Assembly (NCBI RefSeq): GCF_000801105.2
Contig: NC_079515.1
Span: 5,022,001 to 5,086,000, forward strand
Direction: 5' to 3'
Length of the DNA stretch: 64,000 bases
Source of the DNA: Raphanus sativus
Taxonomy: Eukaryota > Streptophyta > Magnoliopsida > Brassicales > Brassicaceae
Of this stretch, positions 59,968-64,000 are shown in pieces. Below the pieces are notes generated by a model. That model was not told the DNA's origin and did no database searches. It worked only from the letters and a program-made list of their open reading frames with translations. The position numbers were made by a program, and so were the translations under genes. How positions within the stretch are numbered: position 1 is the first letter of the stretch; every line of letters starts with the position of its first letter.

Positions 59968-61087
59968 TCACAAGACCGTGTTGATGTGAAGTGCTTGGAG
60001 TAGAGAGGTTGCCATCTCCTTCACCAGAACTTGCCCTCCTGAACGCTGTCCATCACGTCTTTCTTCTATCAGATTCTTCAGCTTTTGAGGCAGGTCGTTC
60101 TCTACTATCAGCTGTTTTGGCTTTGAATGGTGCTCCTGAGAGTCCAACATAAAAACACTCAACACCCAAACAAACAAACAAAAAACAGACAAGAAAGAAG
60201 TTGGATTAATATATGAGGAGCTATAAACCTTGATGAGCTTCAGGAGATTGAGTCTAGCAATCGCATCTTGGTGGTCTAGCCTTGGTCAATCCATTCACAG
60301 CCAGTCTCTTGTTGATCCTAGATGATCTTTGTGTGATACAATCATTACTTAATGATCTTCAAGAATGGCTCAAGTATGTGTCTCTCGGGGCAGCTCCAAC
60401 TTCTGAACCGCCTCCTTCTTGAGTAACGTCTGCTCCACCTTGTGGCTGTTGTCGTTGTCTTGCGCCACAACAACCTTCTTTGGAATTGTTTTACTGGGAG
60501 TCTGGGATATCTATCAAGATTTACATTTTCCTTTCCACGTCCAGAGACCTCTGCAAGAAACAATGCAATGATAAGTCATATATATATGTGCCTACAATAT
60601 AAACAGTCTTATCAGCTGAATATTAACACTTTGAAACTTACCTGCAAATTCAGCCATCAGTAAATCAAGATCTCCGGTAGTTTTCTTTTCATTTGAACCA
60701 TGCAGAAGAGGAAGTCTACTTTCATGCCTCTCTATCACCCAGTAATGTGCTTTACATAATCCAGTTGACCAGAATAATGTCTTTAATGGAAAGTAAAACT
60801 TACGAGACCAACAAGGTCAATATCATCATCTTTCAAAACACCCATCATTAAACGGAAAAGATCACCACCGTCATTTGACTTCTGAGCAATTGTAGCCCTC
60901 AATTTTGTTGCCAGATCATATTCTTTCCGCCATCTGCCACAGGGGAATCAGCATGGAGTACGTTTGATGTAGGCGATGATGTTGAGGCTTCATTTGGTTT
61001 TACCTCGGGAACTAATTTATCAAATGGATGAAACAAATCATGCAAAGAAGCACCACCAGGAGGATCACTAAAAATAGACACACACAA
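59968..61087 (-). pseudogene. MAP3K-epsilon (MAPKKK7/MAP3KE1) pseudogene, C-terminal fragments only
   Basis: Minus-strand blocks in the correct order but with gaps. 61087-60830: SLHDLFHPFDKLVPEVKP, ASTSSPTSNV, DSPVADGGKN and then GGDLFRLMMGVLKDD-like sequence. About 60750-60655: IERHESRLPLL and LMAEFA. 60560-60345: SGRGKENVNLD, VEQTLLKK, then a frame change to CPERHILEPFLKII. About 60295-60230: DHQDAIARLNLLKLIK. 60192-59968: KPKQLIVENDLPQK, NLIEERRDGQRSGG and ATSLLQALHINTVL, stop. The N-terminal kinase domain and most armadillo-like repeats are missing and frames shift between pieces. The functional gene in Arabidopsis (At3g13530) is about 1368 residues and works in pollen and cell division. 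The position before MYB5 is exactly syntenic, so this is the decayed local copy. Confidence 0.88.
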
Positions 61088-62621
61088 AAAAAAAGCTACT
61101 TACTCCAGAAAATGTGAAAGTGAGTCTTCAAATTCTGCAACCAAATATCATCTTAGAAGAGATAGAGGAGCAGTGCACCTTTACCAGCATAACCATTAAC
61201 AAAAAAGAAGCCAAATCTCAGAAGGACGTGGTGGATATGATTTAAGTTACAACATTAGGATCTCAACTTTGTAAACCAGTTCAGAAACAGAGACAAGCTA
61301 CTACATGCGTAATATGCCTAGTCAATCTTAAAGCTAAGGAAATTTGTAATGAAACAACGATATGGAAGAAAGAAGGTACCTTCGGCAGATCAATTTCTTG
61401 CTGGTGAATAATTTTTCCAGCAACCAGGAATCATCCACATATGTAACACCACCACCACCAGGATTCAAGTCAGTATTTACATCTGGTCACACTAAGACGA
61501 CACGAAATAGTGTTGAGATCCTCTTGAACAATATTCTCCAAAGAGACTTGTTTAATAGCCACAAAGTCTCCATGACTCCATTCTCCAATTCTAACCCTTG
61601 GCTATTTAATAAAATTAAAATTTACAAAGGAAAGAACATAACTCAAATAAGGTTTTTTAGTTGGATATTGACTAATGTTATTTTTTTTGGCGCCCCCTTA
61701 CCTTTTTACTTATTGACAAAATTCATCCCAATATTTATTTTCTCATCTGTTTAAACATTTGGTATTTTTGTCCAGTAATGAAATTAAAATTTTCATCATT
61801 TTTAAAAAAGTCAGTTCGAATATTAAATGCTGCTTTCATTTAGTTTCTGTCATTGTTAATTAATTGTTTTAAAATTGAGGTGGTTCGTATTCATTAATGA
61901 ACGTATTATCAACACGTTTTAACACTATAGTTTTCGATTTCCAAGGAGTTAAGGATATGCGGATGTTATGGCCATTCAAATTATGGTTTTATAAATAATG
62001 TGATCTTTAATTTCACGAAAAGATAACGTGATCTTTAATACAAAAGTAATTAAGAAAGCATCTAACCCGCGTACGTCACACGGTGGTTTGAAACGTAAAT
62101 TTGTTTGTATTTTCCAATTTGTTTGAAACATAAACGTGTTCAACCATGAGTGACGCGCGTATGAACTATTTGGTTACTTGAGCATCAATTTGGATGTTGG
62201 TGGGTTTACAGATTTAATTAGAACTGCTGTAAATTCTGTTTCTCATTAACGTGAATGTGAAGGCTTATATATAATGTTAGTAATAGTGAGTAACATATAT
62301 GCCTTCACCTCTATACATGTGACAGTTAACTAATACGTACGTGTTGTTTCATTTTGCTCAGGGTTATATGCTTTGGCGAAACCATTATGCATACTTGCAT
62401 AGTAGTACTGACTCTTAAAGATGAAAGAAAAAAGTAGACAAAAGAAAATTGAGACTACAAACGCGTAATCACTAAACACCAAGACTAGAGAGTGAGCAAA
62501 AAATAGGTAGGTTCATTGGCAACATCAGAAGATAAGGAAGAGAGAGAGTGTATATATTTGAGAAAAGCTAACCAATCAGAGAGATCACCAAACCCTAGCA
62601 TAAAGAGAGAGAGAGAGAACT
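61088..62621. other. spacer and MYB5 promoter
   Basis: No MAP3K-epsilon sequence recognised before about 61100. The rest is AT-rich. A GA-rich microsatellite (62605-62618) lies in the MYB5 leader. Confidence 0.4.
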
Positions 62622-62940
62622 ATGCTGAAGACGGTGGACATGACGTCATCTAGCGGGAATAGATCGGTAGCTAGGAAAATAACGACCCCGTGTTGCACGA
62701 AGATGGGGATGAAGAGAGGACCATGGACGTTGGAAGAGGACGAGATTCTTGTAAGCTTCATCAAGAAAGAAGGTGAAGGAAGATGGAGATCGCTTCCTAA
62801 AAGAGCTGGCTTGCTCCGATGTGGAAAAAGCTGCCGTCTACGGTGGATGAACTATCTCCGGCCGTCCGTAAAACGTGGTGGTATCGCTCCCGACGAGGAA
62901 GATCTCATCCTCCGCCTTCATCGCCTCATTGGCAACAAGT

Positions 62941-62976
<36 letters not shown>

Positions 62977-63062
62977 GTTTTATATAGTTATTTAGATTAA
63001 CTACAAAAGCTAGTTAAGTTATTCGTATTTTAATTACATGACATAAGCGATCATAGTTTCTA

Positions 63063-63115
<53 letters not shown>

Positions 63116-64000
63116 TTATATGTGTGTTGTTAACGCATAAACTAGTGGTGGTTTTCTTTTGCTAACCAGGGTTTGATTTCTTCTACATAAACACCAAGAT
63201 TCTTTCATTCTATCACTTTTTACTTAGGTCATGTTATCACTATATACATATGTATCTAGTCTTATTCTAGTGGTAGACATATTTAGATATAAGCTTTGAT
63301 TGTTGGTTGAATTTTTCAACAAAATAGTAAATCCTTTTTTCAGATTCCTGTCAATTGAAGGATAATTCTAGTTTTCTTGTTCTAAGGCTAATAGTTCTAG
63401 TGATTGAGTTGTTTTCATATTGTTTGCATGAAGAAAATGTAACAAAAATGAGCTTGTTACATATGATTAGCTAGTAAGTAATCATATCGTCGTACGTATT
63501 TATAAAGCCACATGTATGGTCATGCTAATTGCTTCTATATATTGTGTGTTGTAACTTGTAAGGTGGTCACTGATCGCGGGGAGGATACCTGGAAGGACTG
63601 ATAATGAGATCAAGAACTACTGGAACACTCATCTTCGTAAGAAACTCTTAAGCCAAGGCATTGATCCTCAAACCCACAAGCCTCTCGATGCAAGCAACAC
63701 TCATAAACCTGGAGAAGAAGTTCCAGGTGGACAATACCTTCTAGAGCCTAATTCTAGTTCTCACACTGATGATACCACCGTTAGCAGCGGAAATGGAGCT
63801 GGCAAGATCAGTAACAGCGTCTTTGGTGATGAAGACTTTGGTTTCTGCTACGATGACAAGTTCTCTTCGTTTCTGAACTCGGTTATCAATGATGATCCTT
63901 TTGATAGTAATATTCCAGTATTGTCCCAGCCGTTGCAGACGCGTGATTTTATTGTTGGAACCTCGTCAAGCTTAGGGCATGACCAGATACCAAAAGATAT
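62622..64000 (+). CDS. MYB5: R2R3-MYB transcription factor MYB5, 3' end beyond the window
   Basis: Exon 1 is 62622-62938; the next exon starts at 63563 (split codon AA|G) and runs to the window edge. A third exon cannot be excluded. R2: [20 protein letters not shown] ... [21 protein letters not shown]3: [20 protein letters not shown] ... [20 protein letters not shown], with regular tryptophans. The bHLH-interaction motif (D/E)Lx2(R/K)x3Lx6Lx3R is present as [20 protein letters not shown]. The C-terminal region has [23 protein letters not shown]5 acts with TT8/EGL3 and TTG1 in seed-coat mucilage, tannin and trichome control. The first intron contains two long (AT)n tracts. The window stops after LGHDQIPKD, past where Arabidopsis MYB5 ends from memory (LGHD), so the C-terminus may be extended. 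Confidence 0.94.
63067..63110. repeat. (AT)n microsatellite in the MYB5 intron
   Basis: About 20 consecutive AT units, with a shorter run at about 62947-62976 right after the exon 1 donor. Likely polymorphic. Confidence 0.9.

Overview
This is a plant nuclear window from the mustard family, most likely Brassica or a close relative. The evidence is AT-rich intergenic DNA, GT-AG introns in almost every gene, plant transposons, and proteins that read as near-identical to Arabidopsis thaliana ones. The gene order matches, from memory, Arabidopsis chromosome 3 from about At3g13400 to At3g13540: SKS13/BP10-like oxidase, MIR169A, a type I membrane protein, a small multi-spanning membrane protein, a RING-H2 protein, an NPPY methyltransferase, TBP1, the m6A reader ECT2, a Cpn60-beta-like gene, a small acidic protein, organellar lysyl-tRNA synthetase OVA5, a small unknown protein, a neprosin-domain protein, AGP12, a ruined MAP3K-epsilon gene and MYB5 (cut by the window end). 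Locus numbers are recalled and were not checked against a database.

The block shows loss of duplicated genes after polyploidy. The DIN4/BCKDH E1-beta gene expected between TBP1 and ECT2 is absent. The chaperonin has lost its ATPase motifs but keeps an open, splice-consistent frame. The MAP3K-epsilon gene is reduced to C-terminal fragments.

Region by region: 1-1.1 kb is the 3' end of a Helitron; 2.7-5.1 kb SKS13-like; 5.6-5.8 kb a hAT MITE; 6.8-7.1 kb MIR169A (minus); 9.0-11.2 kb a complete non-autonomous Helitron; 12.1-22.2 kb six genes, dense and conserved; 22.2-33 kb an accessory island with two tandem secreted-peptide genes (SCOOP-like), an intact young Copia element with 455-bp LTRs that look identical, a hAT MITE and a Stowaway MITE; 33.6-41.2 kb ECT2, Cpn60-like and an At3g13480-like gene; 42.3-43.8 kb a PIF/Harbinger-type element; 44.4-47.6 kb OVA5; 48.7-56.1 kb three genes; 57.5-58.7 kb a MULE-type foldback with telomere-like arms and a LINE stub nested inside; 58.8-59.05 kb a box C/D snoRNA with a site II/telo-box promoter; 60-61.1 kb the MAP3K-epsilon relic; 62.6 kb to the end MYB5.

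The least ordinary signals are: (i) eight tiny insertions of about 10-26 bp, each a poly(A/T) run plus a few bases flanked by 13-19 bp direct repeats, which look like extremely truncated retroposons, one of them with an empty-site paralogue in this same window; (ii) the tandem SCOOP-like peptide genes; (iii) the ATPase-less chaperonin; (iv) the previously unlisted C/D snoRNA, predicted to target 25S rRNA. All calls come from reading the sequence by eye.
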